A DNA stretch of 10,858 nt from Lachnospiraceae bacterium (GCA_017391545.1 JAFOYD010000006.1:1-10858); one strand, 5' to 3'. Shown: positions 1-7,345, numbered from the stretch's first letter. Made by a program: numbers and translations. The notes: generated by a model not told the origin, from the sequence alone.

Positions 1-897
1 ATAAACTGCCTGTACGGAGGTTACACTTCCCTTGTTGGTTGAAGCGATACGCTCCTGAAGTTCACCCATCTCCGTGGCAAGCGTCGGCTGATATCCTACT
101 GCTGACGGCATACGTCCCAAAAGCGCTGAAACCTCAGAACCTGCCTGCACGAAACGGAAAATATTATCAATAAAGAGAAGCACGTTCTGGTGTTCCTCAT
201 CTCTGAAATACTCTGCCATCGTAAGCCCTGTCTCTGCCACTCTCATACGTGCTCCGGGCGGCTCGTTCATCTGTCCAAATACCAGAGCAGTCTTCTCCAG
301 TACCCCGGACTCTTTCATCTCTGTCCAAAGGTCATTACCCTCTCTGGAGCGTTCACCGACACCGGTAAAAATAGAATATCCGCCATGCTCAGTCGCAATA
401 TTTCTGATCAGCTCCTGAATCAATACGGTCTTACCAACACCGGCACCGCCAAAAAGTCCGATCTTACCACCTTTTGCATATGGAGCCAGAAGGTCAATGA
501 CCTTAATACCAGTCTCGAGCATCTCTACGACAGGACTCTGTTCCTCAAATGTTGGCGGTTCCCTGTGGATTACCCAGTGTTCCTCATTTTCAAGGCTTTC
601 ACCGCCGTCAATTGTTTCACCTAATACATTAAATAATCTTCCTAATGTCTTCTTACCGACAGGAATCTGTATGCCCTTTCCGGTAGCAGTTACCTCCATG
701 TCCCTGCAAAGTCCCTCGCTGGCAGCAAGCATGATACAACGGACTGTATTGTCCCCAATGTGCTGTGCTACCTCCATGACGAGACGTTTGCCTTCACATG
801 TAACCTCTAAGGCATCTTTGATGTAAGGAAGCTCATTATTCTCAAATGCAACGTCTACTACAGGTCCCATGACCTGTACGATTTTTCCCTTATTCAA
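1..897 (-). CDS. atpD: F1 ATP synthase beta subunit (partial, C-terminus off the left edge)
   Basis: This is the catalytic beta subunit of F1, which makes or hydrolyses ATP at the alpha-beta interface. The window holds exactly 299 codons of a protein usually about 460-470 residues long; the rest lies beyond position 1. The translated N-terminus begins (M)NKGKIVQVMGPVVDV, the normal beta start, and the Walker A motif GGAGVGKT is clear further in. No ATG is available at the right place. The likely start is TTG at 897-895, preceded by a strong AAGGAGGG (907-914) with 9-base spacing. That ribosome binding site lies inside the last codons of the gamma gene, whose stop ends only 2 bases before the TTG, so translation is probably coupled. 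Start choice is an inference from spacing and family alignment; gene identity is secure. Confidence 0.96.
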   Translation of the reverse strand, partial: MNKGKIVQVMGPVVDVAFENNELPYIKDALEVTCEGKRLVMEVAQHIGDNTVRCIMLAASEGLCRDMEVTATGKGIQIPVGKKTLGRLFNVLGETIDGGESLENEEHWVIHREPPTFEEQSPVVEMLETGIKVIDLLAPYAKGGKIGLFGGAGVGKTVLIQELIRNIATEHGGYSIFTGVGERSREGNDLWTEMKESGVLEKTALVFGQMNEPPGARMRVAETGLTMAEYFRDEEHQNVLLFIDNIFRFVQAGSEVSALLGRMPSAVGYQPTLATEMGELQERIASTNKGSVTSVQAVY

Positions 898-899
898 CG

Positions 900-1817
900 T
901 TAATGTCCCTCCTTGTTTGCCTTTTTCTTCTTCTGCGCCTTTGCACCTGATATCACCTCTGTGATTTCCTGTGTGATCATGGCCTGGCGCACTCTATTAT
1001 ATTCTATGGACAACCTATGAATCATCTCCGATGCACTCTTGTTTGCTGCATCCATCGCCATCATTCTGGCATTCTGCTCACTGCAGTAGGATTCCACAAG
1101 TGCACCATAAATATATCCCATGACAGTATCGGGAACAATGTTTTCCAGCACTGCATCAGGAGAGGGATTAAACAGAATCTCCTCCTGATAGATTCCTGCT
1201 TTCAAGGCCTCCGCATTCGCCACAGCAAAATTCTCTTTTTTCAGCGGGAGCAAAAGCTTCCTCTCCGTCTCTGTCACCACACTGTTTTTCATGCTGGTAT
1301 AAATGATAATGACATCATCGATCTCACCGCTTCTGAAGTCCTCCATCACCGTTTCTGAAATAACCCTTGCCCTATGAAGAGATGGATTCTGTGCAGTGTA
1401 AAGGAATTGCTCATCGACAGGTATTTCCTTTGCCTTGAAAAACTGTCTCCCAGCCTCACCCACTACATAAAGCTTATAGGTATTATTATTTTCCAGTTCC
1501 TGCTGTGCGAGTTTCAAAACGTTGTGGTTATATGCACCTGCGAGTCCTTTATCCGCAGTTACTACAATAATTCCCTGAACTCTGTCCTCCGGAGCCTTAT
1601 ATGTCCTATGATCAAAAAATTCATTTTCAATATCAGGAAGATGTCTAATAATTCGGTCAATCATAGACTGCAGTGTAAAGAAATACGGTTCCGTTTCCTC
1701 CAGACTTGTTCTTGCCTTTCGAAGCTTCGTAGAGGAAATCATATACATGGCATTTGTAATTTTCATGGTGTCCTGAATGCTTTTCATTCGGCTCTTTATT
1801 TCACGTACATTCGCCAT
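900..1817 (-). CDS. atpG: F1 ATP synthase gamma subunit
   Basis: Gamma is the central rotor shaft of F1, coupling the c-ring to the three catalytic sites. The protein is 305 residues, slightly longer than the common 285-290. The N-terminal coiled-coil signature is visible (IKSRMKSIQDTMKITNAM, residues 7-24, then KLRKA at 31-35). The diagnostic C-terminal helix is also present: ARMMAMDAANKSASEM at 250-265, then EYNRVRQAMITQEITEV at 272-288. The middle part (about 80-240) is the Rossmann-like domain. The extra length includes a lysine-rich tail (KAQKKKKANK, 293-302), which may partly reflect that the same bases carry the ribosome binding site of atpD. It follows the delta-alpha frame by 22 bases, with a weaker GGAAAGG upstream of its ATG. 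Confidence 0.97.
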   Translation of the reverse strand: MANVREIKSRMKSIQDTMKITNAMYMISSTKLRKARTSLEETEPYFFTLQSMIDRIIRHLPDIENEFFDHRTYKAPEDRVQGIIVVTADKGLAGAYNHNVLKLAQQELENNNTYKLYVVGEAGRQFFKAKEIPVDEQFLYTAQNPSLHRARVISETVMEDFRSGEIDDVIIIYTSMKNSVVTETERKLLLPLKKENFAVANAEALKAGIYQEEILFNPSPDAVLENIVPDTVMGYIYGALVESYCSEQNARMMAMDAANKSASEMIHRLSIEYNRVRQAMITQEITEVISGAKAQKKKKANKEGH

Positions 1818-1839
1818 TGTCTACCAAACCTTTCCGAAA

Positions 1840-3861
1840 TCATTTTTGAAGATATTCCTCTCTGAAAGCCGTTGCAGCCGCAATAATTGTCTGACTGAGT
1901 GTCTCATCAAGCGTAGCTCCGCTGTCAATCTGTCTCATAATGTCAGCATGCTCCGTTTTCATCCTGTCAAGCAGCTTCATCTGGAAATCTTTTACCTGAT
2001 CCAATGGTATGTTCAGCATCACTTTGGCATTTGCTGCACATAATGTAACAACCTGCTCAGAAGTACTAAGCGGTCTGCAGAGTGGCTGCTTTAACAGTTC
2101 CATAAGGACATGTCCATGCTGCAGCTGTTCCTTTGTGGCGGCATCCAGGTCTGATGCAAACTGCGTAAATACCTCCATCTCCCTGAACTGCGCCAGGTCG
2201 ATACGAATACTTCCGGCTGCCTTCTTCATCGCCTTTTTCTGTGCTGCACCACCAACTCGTGATACGGACAGACCAACATTTACGGCTGGTCTCATACCAG
2301 AGAAGAACAAGTCACTCTCCAGGAAAATCTGACCGTCTGTAATGGAAATAACATTCGTCGGAATGTATGCTGACAAGTCGCCTGCCTGTGTCTCAATGAT
2401 TGGCAGTGCCGTAATCGAACCACCACCATATGCCTCACTCAGTCTTGCGGAACGTTCCAACAATCTTGAATGCAGATAAAATACATCACCAGGATAAGCT
2501 TCACGTCCCGGTGAACGCTCCAGCAAAAGAGAAAGTGCTCGATATGCTACTGCATGCTTTGACAAATCATCATATACGATCAGCACATCCTTGCCCTGAT
2601 GCATGAAATGCTCCGCAACCGCTGTACCGGAATAAGGTGCAATATACTGCAAAGGTGCCGGGTCACTGGCTGTCGCTGATACGATAACGGTGTAATCCAT
2701 CGCATCATTCTGTTTTAGTGTATTCACAAGCTTTGCAACCGTTGACGCTTTCTGTCCAATCGCAACATAGATACAGATGACATCCTTTCCCTTCTGATTC
2801 AGAATCGTATCAATGGCAATCGATGTCTTACCGGTCTGTCGGTCACCGATGATCAGCTCACGCTGTCCACGACCGATCGGGAACATGGAGTCAATCGAAA
2901 GAATACCTGTCTCCATAGGTACCCCTACTGACTGACGTTCCACGATACTGGGCGCCGGCTGTTCGATTGGTCTGTAGCCTTCCTCTTTGATCGGGCCTGC
3001 GCCATCGATCGGTGCACCAAGAGCATCAATGATTCTGCCCTTAAATCCATCGCCCACAGGTACGCCAGCACGTTTTCCGGTCCTCACGACCCTTGAGCCT
3101 TCTCTGATCTCGGTATCACGTCCAAAAAGGATACATCCGATCTCATTCTTTCGCACATCCTGAACCATACCCTTTACACCACAGTCAAAAAGTACGATTT
3201 CTCCATATGTAGCATGGTCAATACCATCAATGTTGGCAATTCCGTCACCGACCCAGTTGACGGTACCGATTTCCTTGTCTTTTGCTTCCAGATCAAAGTT
3301 CTCGATTTCACTTTTGAGTATGGAAATAATATTATCTGTGCTGGAAGCGTTCTGCGTACCTACACTTGCAAGCTTCTCTTTAAGCTGCTGCATACGACCG
3401 CTTGTGCTCCAGTCAAATACCTCATTTCCTGCCTCAATGACAAAGCCACCTCCAAGGGATGCGTCCTCCTCCATCTCGAAAGTAACATCACTGGTGCCAT
3501 ACTGCTTTGCCACAAAATCCTTAATTCCCTGTAACTGTACTTCATCGGGAGCAGTTACATACCTTAAGGTCACTGTCAATCCACCAACTCTATCATTGGA
3601 AGATTCCTTATATGCCTTTACAATATCCCCCCACTGGTTCATGTCTCCCTTATCGCATAAAAGCTTCAGGAAATCACGAATCTCGCCGGGAAATACTTTA
3701 TCAATGACATTATGTTTTGCCGTAAGTGCCACAGCAGGATTCTCAAAGTCAATCAGAATCTGAGGTACAGCCTTTAAAATATCCTCGGTCTGACCTACAA
3801 TATTTTCTGCTATGTTCAGCTTACGCATTGTGTTTGCATATTCTAATGCTGTACTGATCAC
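1840..3861 (-). CDS. atpHA (delta-alpha fusion): Fused F1 ATP synthase delta-alpha subunit
   Basis: One uninterrupted 673-codon frame joins two subunits that are normally separate genes. Residues 1 to about 165 are a full delta/OSCP-type stator subunit: YANTMRKL near the start, and the C-terminal signature ASLGGGFVIEAGNEVFDWS at 134-152 followed by GRMQQLKEKL. After a short linker (about 166-175) comes a near full-length alpha subunit of about 500 residues. It has EIGTVNWVGDGIANIDG (197-213), Walker A GDRQTGKT (339-346), a Walker B-like VLIVYDD (426-432), YPGDVFYLHSRLLER (456-470) and the SVSRVGG segment with the putative arginine finger R535. The start is GTG (3861-3859) and overlaps the TGA of atpF as GTGA. 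No in-frame ATG, GTG or TTG with a ribosome binding site is seen at the junction; the nearest are Met157, inside the last delta helix, and Met232, too deep in alpha. Delta normally occurs once and alpha three times per F1, so the fusion raises a stoichiometry question. Domain identities are secure; whether the product stays fused in the cell is unknown. Confidence 0.95.
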   Translation of the reverse strand: MISTALEYANTMRKLNIAENIVGQTEDILKAVPQILIDFENPAVALTAKHNVIDKVFPGEIRDFLKLLCDKGDMNQWGDIVKAYKESSNDRVGGLTVTLRYVTAPDEVQLQGIKDFVAKQYGTSDVTFEMEEDASLGGGFVIEAGNEVFDWSTSGRMQQLKEKLASVGTQNASSTDNIISILKSEIENFDLEAKDKEIGTVNWVGDGIANIDGIDHATYGEIVLFDCGVKGMVQDVRKNEIGCILFGRDTEIREGSRVVRTGKRAGVPVGDGFKGRIIDALGAPIDGAGPIKEEGYRPIEQPAPSIVERQSVGVPMETGILSIDSMFPIGRGQRELIIGDRQTGKTSIAIDTILNQKGKDVICIYVAIGQKASTVAKLVNTLKQNDAMDYTVIVSATASDPAPLQYIAPYSGTAVAEHFMHQGKDVLIVYDDLSKHAVAYRALSLLLERSPGREAYPGDVFYLHSRLLERSARLSEAYGGGSITALPIIETQAGDLSAYIPTNVISITDGQIFLESDLFFSGMRPAVNVGLSVSRVGGAAQKKAMKKAAGSIRIDLAQFREMEVFTQFASDLDAATKEQLQHGHVLMELLKQPLCRPLSTSEQVVTLCAANAKVMLNIPLDQVKDFQMKLLDRMKTEHADIMRQIDSGATLDETLSQTIIAAATAFREEYLQK

Positions 3862-4343
3862 TGTTGTTCACCCGTCTTTGCTAAAAATTGGTTATAAAGT
3901 TCCCTGTCGGCAGCACTTCCCTGTCCTGATGCTACGACCTTTGCTGTTGCTTCCACTACTAAATCCGCGATCTGTTCCTGTGCCTGTCGGATGCTCTTTT
4001 CCTGCTCCATATGTGCAAGCTTTTTCGCATTGTCCATCAGCTTGTCTGCCTCTGTCTTTGCATCTGCCACGATTCTGTCATATTCCTCGCCAGCCTTTGT
4101 GCGCGCCTCGTTGACTGCGGCTGCTTTTTCATCGGCAATGGACTTCACCGAATCCTCATACTGCTTCTTGAGTTCCATCGCCTGATTCTCGGCTGCCTTG
4201 GCATCCGCATATTGCTTATCGATTTCCTCCTGTCTCTTCGCCAGAATGTTTTTAATCGGCTTAAAGAGGAATTTTGCCACGATAAAGTATATAATCAGCA
4301 GATTGATAATGGTAAAAACAAGATTGATATCAAGTCTTAACAT
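3858..4343 (-). CDS. atpF: Fo ATP synthase b subunit
   Basis: Subunit b is the peripheral stalk that holds the F1 stator to subunit a in the membrane. The 161-residue protein has the expected architecture: a short N-terminus, one membrane helix (about residues 7-25, rich in I, L, V and F), the basic KFLFKPIKNILAKRQEEI segment at 24-41, then a long charged, alanine-rich helix to about 140 for the right-handed coiled coil. Its C-terminus contacts delta, which here is the N-terminal domain of the next gene. A clear GGAGG (4350-4354) sits 6 bases before the ATG. Its stop overlaps the GTG start of the delta-alpha frame by four bases, so b and delta-alpha are probably translationally coupled. Length is normal for the family (156-170). 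Confidence 0.96.
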   Translation of the reverse strand: MLRLDINLVFTIINLLIIYFIVAKFLFKPIKNILAKRQEEIDKQYADAKAAENQAMELKKQYEDSVKSIADEKAAAVNEARTKAGEEYDRIVADAKTEADKLMDNAKKLAHMEQEKSIRQAQEQIADLVVEATAKVVASGQGSAADRELYNQFLAKTGEQQ

Positions 4344-4379
4344 ATCCTACCTCCATCTTCGTATCCTGTCTATTTTCGA

Positions 4380-4595
4380 TTATCCTAATAATACAATGAT
4401 CAGGATTGCTACAACGAATCCGTAAATAGCGGTTGCCTCTGCAAGCGCACCACCAAGTAACAAAAGCTTTGTGATCTTACCCTCTGCCTCCGGCTGTCTA
4501 GCTACTGCCTCTGTTGCCTTACCTGCTGCGATACCAATACCGATACCTGCTCCAATACATGCTAATGCTGCGATACCTGCTCCAATTGCGATCAT
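4380..4595 (-). CDS. atpE: Fo ATP synthase c subunit (ring proteolipid)
   Basis: Subunit c forms the rotating ring that carries ions through the membrane. It is a two-helix hairpin: helix 1 has the packing motif GAGIGIGIAAGK, the polar loop contains ARQPE, and helix 2 carries the ion-binding glutamate in ALAEATAIYG. I place the start at the second ATG (4595), giving 71 residues. GGAGG (4601-4605) lies 5 bases ahead of it, whereas the ATG four codons earlier (4607) has no ribosome binding site and its first codons overlap this GGAGG. With this start the ion-binding residue is E53. Compared with the remembered Na+-binding Ilyobacter c subunit, the helix-1 glutamine is an isoleucine and the serine after the glutamate is an alanine, which favours proton coupling. 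A stem-loop lies just upstream in the mRNA. Identity is secure; ion type is an inference. Confidence 0.96.
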   Translation of the reverse strand: MIAIGAGIAALACIGAGIGIGIAAGKATEAVARQPEAEGKITKLLLLGGALAEATAIYGFVVAILIIVLLG

Positions 4596-4610
4596 ATTAT
4601 CCTCCATTCT

Positions 4611-4627
4611 GCTGCAATTTCTGCAGC
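4611..4627 (-). promoter_or_regulatory. Stem-loop upstream of the atpE ribosome binding site
   Basis: A 6-base perfect stem (GCTGCA/TGCAGC) with a 5-base loop lies between atpB and atpE and ends 5 bases before the GGAGG of atpE. In the transcript it follows an A/U-rich stretch. It has no U-run, so it is not a convincing terminator. A role in mRNA processing or in raising translation of the abundant c subunit is possible but is only inferred from position. Confidence 0.4.
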
Positions 4628-4651
4628 CTCAAAACTATAATTTTTTTGTAA

Positions 4652-5344
4652 CTACTCTTCCATTGACTCCTTGATATACAGAGAAGTCAAAAATACAAAT
4701 ACATACGCCTGTATCAAACCGTCAAAGATATCAAAATAAAAACTGAATGGCACTGGTATTGCCACCGGAACCAGAATCTTGATCAGCTCCATAATAACGA
4801 AGGCACCAAGCACATTACCAAAAAGTCGCATACAAAGTGACAACGGCTTGATAAATACCTCCAGAATATTGATGGGAGTCACGATAGCCATAGGTTCCTT
4901 AAAGCTCTTTAGCCATCCCTTAACACCTTTTTTGTGAATGCCGGCATACTGTACAAGTATGATGCTCATAAGTGCTAATGCTGCTGTAACGTTCAGATCC
5001 TTCGTAGGTGGTTTCACCCCGAACAGACCGATCAGGTTTGCAAAGCCTATGTAAAGTATTACAGCACACAGATACGGCACATATGCACGTCCTTCTTCGC
5101 CAATCATATCAGCAACAAAGTTCTCCAATTTGATGACAACCGTCTCAGCAAAAAGCTGCTTCCTGCTGATATCGTGCACCTTCAGATTGCTTGTCAGGAA
5201 AATCGACAGCAACAGAATCGCTGCCATGACCACCCATGTGATTACTGTAGATTCGGCAATCGGGATATCAATACTTCCCAGATGAATTGTAAAGACTGTC
5301 TCGCAGTTAAGCTCTGCCAACAGTTCTTCTGCCAATCCTTCCAT
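4652..5344 (-). CDS. atpB: Fo ATP synthase a subunit
   Basis: Subunit a forms the two half-channels that feed ions to the c-ring. The 230-residue hydrophobic protein has about five to six membrane helices. The family signatures are present: PTKDLNVTAALAL (113-125), NILEVFIKPLSLCMRLFGN (159-177) with the essential arginine at R173, and the last helix GLIQAYVFVFLTSLYI (209-224) with the conserved Q212. It is the first gene of the operon seen here. Its ATG is preceded by AAGGA about 9 bases upstream and by a second purine-rich GTGAGGG immediately before the start. No atpI-like gene precedes it; the next gene upstream is the divergent asnA. A 44-base gap separates it from atpE. Confidence 0.96.
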   Translation of the reverse strand: MEGLAEELLAELNCETVFTIHLGSIDIPIAESTVITWVVMAAILLLSIFLTSNLKVHDISRKQLFAETVVIKLENFVADMIGEEGRAYVPYLCAVILYIGFANLIGLFGVKPPTKDLNVTAALALMSIILVQYAGIHKKGVKGWLKSFKEPMAIVTPINILEVFIKPLSLCMRLFGNVLGAFVIMELIKILVPVAIPVPFSFYFDIFDGLIQAYVFVFLTSLYIKESMEE

Positions 5345-5414
5345 ACCCTCACTTCCTTATCCTAGTGTAGTAGTTCTGTAACGATGAATCATGATCATTA
5401 TTACAAAATTTTTA

Positions 5415-5432
5415 CGTTCCTCTCCAGGAACG
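5415..5432 (-). promoter_or_regulatory. Hairpin in the atp operon leader
   Basis: CGTTCCT and AGGAACG form a perfect 7-base stem with a 4-base loop, between the proposed atp promoter and atpB. On the minus strand it is followed by TAAAAATTTT, a poor U-run, so strong termination is unlikely. It may stabilise the 5' end of the mRNA or act as a weak attenuator. Confidence 0.4.
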
Positions 5433-5472
5433 ACCCCTCATATATAATTTCATTTATTACAACCCACACCAT

Positions 5473-5500
5473 ATTTTACTCCAAAAAATGTATTTTTCAA
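5473..5500 (-). promoter_or_regulatory. Candidate sigma-A promoter of the atp operon
   Basis: Read on the minus strand, TTGAAA (5500-5495) and TAAAAT (5478-5473) are separated by 16 bases. The predicted transcript would start near 5465 and have a leader of about 120 bases. The flanks are very A/T-rich, so chance matches are easy and the call is tentative. Confidence 0.45.
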
Positions 5501-5543
5501 TAGAAATTTACGAAAAAATTACATACACAATTTTGCAAAAATT

Positions 5544-5557
5544 ATCATAATTATGAT
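5544..5557. promoter_or_regulatory. 14-base perfect palindrome in the atpB-asnA divergent region
   Basis: ATCATAATTATGAT is a perfect palindrome whose right end touches the proposed -35 of asnA. It could be an operator for asnA or for the divergent atp operon. A/T-rich DNA produces such palindromes readily, so confidence is low. Confidence 0.3.
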
Positions 5558-5585
5558 TGATTTTAGTGTAATATCGTGTCATACT
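5557..5585 (+). promoter_or_regulatory. Candidate asnA promoter
   Basis: TTGATT (5557-5562) and CATACT (5580-5585) are spaced 17 bases apart. Transcription would begin near 5592, leaving a leader of only about 50 bases, too short for a T-box. The -10 matches consensus at four of six positions. The rest of the 5345-5644 gap contains no supported gene. Confidence 0.4.
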
Positions 5586-5644
5586 AAGAATGTCGACTTA
5601 TCGAAAATTAATGAAATAATAAATATAAATAAAGGAGATTCAGC

Positions 5645-6655
5645 ATGAAAAATCTAACAATCCCAAAAGATTATGTTTCTGCCTTAAATCTGCATGATAC
5701 ACAGATTGCCATCAAAACGGTTAAAGATTTTTTCCAGAATCAGATATCGCACCACTTAAATCTTTCCCGCGTATCTGCTCCACTTTTTGTCGATCCACTT
5801 TCTGGTCTGAATGACAACTTAAACGGCATTGAACGTCCTGTCAGCTTTGATATCAAGGAGCAGAACGGCCGTACCGCCGAGGTCGTACAGTCGCTTGCCA
5901 AATGGAAAAGATACGCACTCAAAAAATACGGCTTCACCATCGGTGAAGGAATCTATACGGATATGAATGCTATCCGCCGTGATGAGGACACAGACAATAT
6001 TCATTCAATCTTTGTAGACCAGTGGGACTGGGAAAAAATAATTCGCCGTGAGGAAAGGAACCTTGAAACGCTCAAAGGCATTGTAAACAATGTATATAAA
6101 TGTCTCAAAAATACAGAGAAATATATGGCAATACAATATGACTATATTGAGGAAATTCTTCCTGACGAAATCTTTTACATTACCACAGAAGAATTAGCCG
6201 AAATCTTCCCTGACAATACGCCAAAGGAACGTGAATACTACATAGCCAAGGCTAAGGGCGCTGTATGTATCATGAAAATCGGTGATACCCTCGAGAACGG
6301 CAAACCACATGACGGCCGTGCTCCGGATTATGACGACTGGTCTTTAAACGCTGATATTGTCGTGTATTATCCGGTACTTGACATTGCACTTGAGCTGTCA
6401 TCAATGGGAATTCGTGTCGACAAAGCTGCACTGCTCTCACAGCTTGAAAAAGCCGGATGTCAGGAACGCGCCAAGCTTCCATATCAGCAGGCAGTCATTA
6501 ACGAGGAGCTCCCCTTCACGATCGGTGGCGGTATTGGTCAGTCAAGAATCTGTATGTTCTTCCTGAGAAAGGCACATATCGGTGAGGTACAATCCTCTCT
6601 TTGGCCGGAAGATGTCGTAAAAGAATGTACTGAAAATGGTATACAATTGCTATAA
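5645..6655 (+). CDS. asnA: Aspartate-ammonia ligase (asparagine synthetase A)
   Basis: AsnA makes asparagine from aspartate, ammonia and ATP, releasing AMP and pyrophosphate; it is cytosolic and has the class II aminoacyl-tRNA synthetase fold. The 336-residue product matches the usual 330-340. Visible signatures are GEGIYTDMNAIRRDED (100-115), SIFVDQWDWEKII (121-133), DGRAPDYDDWSLNADIVVYY (223-242) and the C-terminal motif GGGIGQSRICMFFL (294-307), whose arginine corresponds to the class II motif 3 ATP-binding position. AAAGGAG (5631-5637) lies 7 bases before the ATG. It stands alone: it has its own promoter region, is divergent from atpB and ends in a terminator shared with the convergent gene. 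I see no truncation or missing key residue. Confidence 0.97.
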   Translation: MKNLTIPKDYVSALNLHDTQIAIKTVKDFFQNQISHHLNLSRVSAPLFVDPLSGLNDNLNGIERPVSFDIKEQNGRTAEVVQSLAKWKRYALKKYGFTIGEGIYTDMNAIRRDEDTDNIHSIFVDQWDWEKIIRREERNLETLKGIVNNVYKCLKNTEKYMAIQYDYIEEILPDEIFYITTEELAEIFPDNTPKEREYYIAKAKGAVCIMKIGDTLENGKPHDGRAPDYDDWSLNADIVVYYPVLDIALELSSMGIRVDKAALLSQLEKAGCQERAKLPYQQAVINEELPFTIGGGIGQSRICMFFLRKAHIGEVQSSLWPEDVVKECTENGIQLL

Positions 6656-6684
6656 AAAAATGGATGCGCATGCATCCATTTTTT
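6654..6684. terminator. Bidirectional terminator between asnA and the zinc-ribbon membrane protein gene
   Basis: An 8-base perfect stem (ATGGATGC/GCATCCAT) with loop GCAT is flanked by an A-run on the left and a T-run on the right, so it can terminate transcription both ways. It overlaps the last two bases of the asnA stop and the last bases of the convergent gene's stop, showing tight packing. Confidence 0.88.
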
Positions 6685-7345
6685 ATATATGAAATCTTCG
6701 TTTTAACTCTACTCTTGCCCTTCTGCCTCCAATAATCATCGTGCCAAGCAATAAAATCACGGAAGCATCAAACGCTACTATGGAGAGCATCGGATGTGTT
6801 ATGATACCGATCGCTGACAGTACAACAGCCGCCAGACCACAGATTACCATAAAAATCTGTGCGATCAGATAACTCTGCCAGTTTTTTCGGTTAATCATCA
6901 TCAGCAAAACAATTACTGCATCAATGAGCAGAATTCCTGATGGGAGCACATAGTTGACAGACCATCCATTATATCCGACAGAAAAATCGATGGCCACAAA
7001 CATAATCACTGCAATGACCGTCAGTACTACCGTCTTGACAATATAGCCACTCGTTCCAAGAATCGCATATTTAATAACAATATAGCCAAACAAAAGCACA
7101 AGCCCACAGATGATAAATACCAGCCACTGCACATCAGACAATAAGCAGACATTAAACAGTATAATCTCAATAACTGCCGCTAGAAAAAGATAAACTCTGG
7201 AAAAAAATACGAGTTTTTTTGACTTGACTCTGATATTCGGGTACATATTCTCAACCTCAATTGTCGGCTCAAGTACGGTATTGCACAGCGGACAGCGCTC
7301 TGTCTCGTCGAGGACTTCTATGTTACATTGTCTGCATTTACTCAT
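6683..7345 (-). CDS. Zinc-ribbon, six-helix membrane protein (DUF6320-like)
   Basis: The 220-residue protein begins with a small zinc ribbon, CRQC at 4-7 and CPLC at 18-21, probably binding one zinc on the cytosolic side. About six hydrophobic segments follow at roughly 45-68, 72-93, 101-122, 131-151, 157-181 and 185-206, ending in a basic tail (RRARVELKRR). No catalytic motif is visible. The arrangement resembles proteins I recall as DUF6320, found in Firmicutes next to alcohol-acetyltransferase-like proteins; the family name is from memory. Its ATG overlaps the upstream acyltransferase stop as ATGA, so the two are co-translated and likely act together, perhaps with this protein as a membrane partner or sensor. 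Function is unknown. Confidence 0.85.
   Translation of the reverse strand: MSKCRQCNIEVLDETERCPLCNTVLEPTIEVENMYPNIRVKSKKLVFFSRVYLFLAAVIEIILFNVCLLSDVQWLVFIICGLVLLFGYIVIKYAILGTSGYIVKTVVLTVIAVIMFVAIDFSVGYNGWSVNYVLPSGILLIDAVIVLLMMINRKNWQSYLIAQIFMVICGLAAVVLSAIGIITHPMLSIVAFDASVILLLGTMIIGGRRARVELKRRFHI

Noticed and set aside
190..826. Two overlapping plus-strand open frames of 144 and 109 codons
   Set aside because: They lie antisense to the beta gene, have no family signature and no good ribosome binding site. They are shadows of atpD.
1374..1865. Plus-strand open frame of 163 codons
   Set aside because: It is antisense to gamma and its product is a cysteine/isoleucine-rich sequence without recognisable motifs.
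3230..3763. Plus-strand open frame of 177 codons opposite the delta-alpha junction
   Set aside because: It is serine/proline-rich shadow coding antisense to the clear delta-alpha frame, and does not suggest that the fusion is false.
5345..5644. T-box or other riboswitch ahead of asnA
   Set aside because: The predicted leader is about 50 bases, with no specifier-type stem, T-box sequence or terminator.
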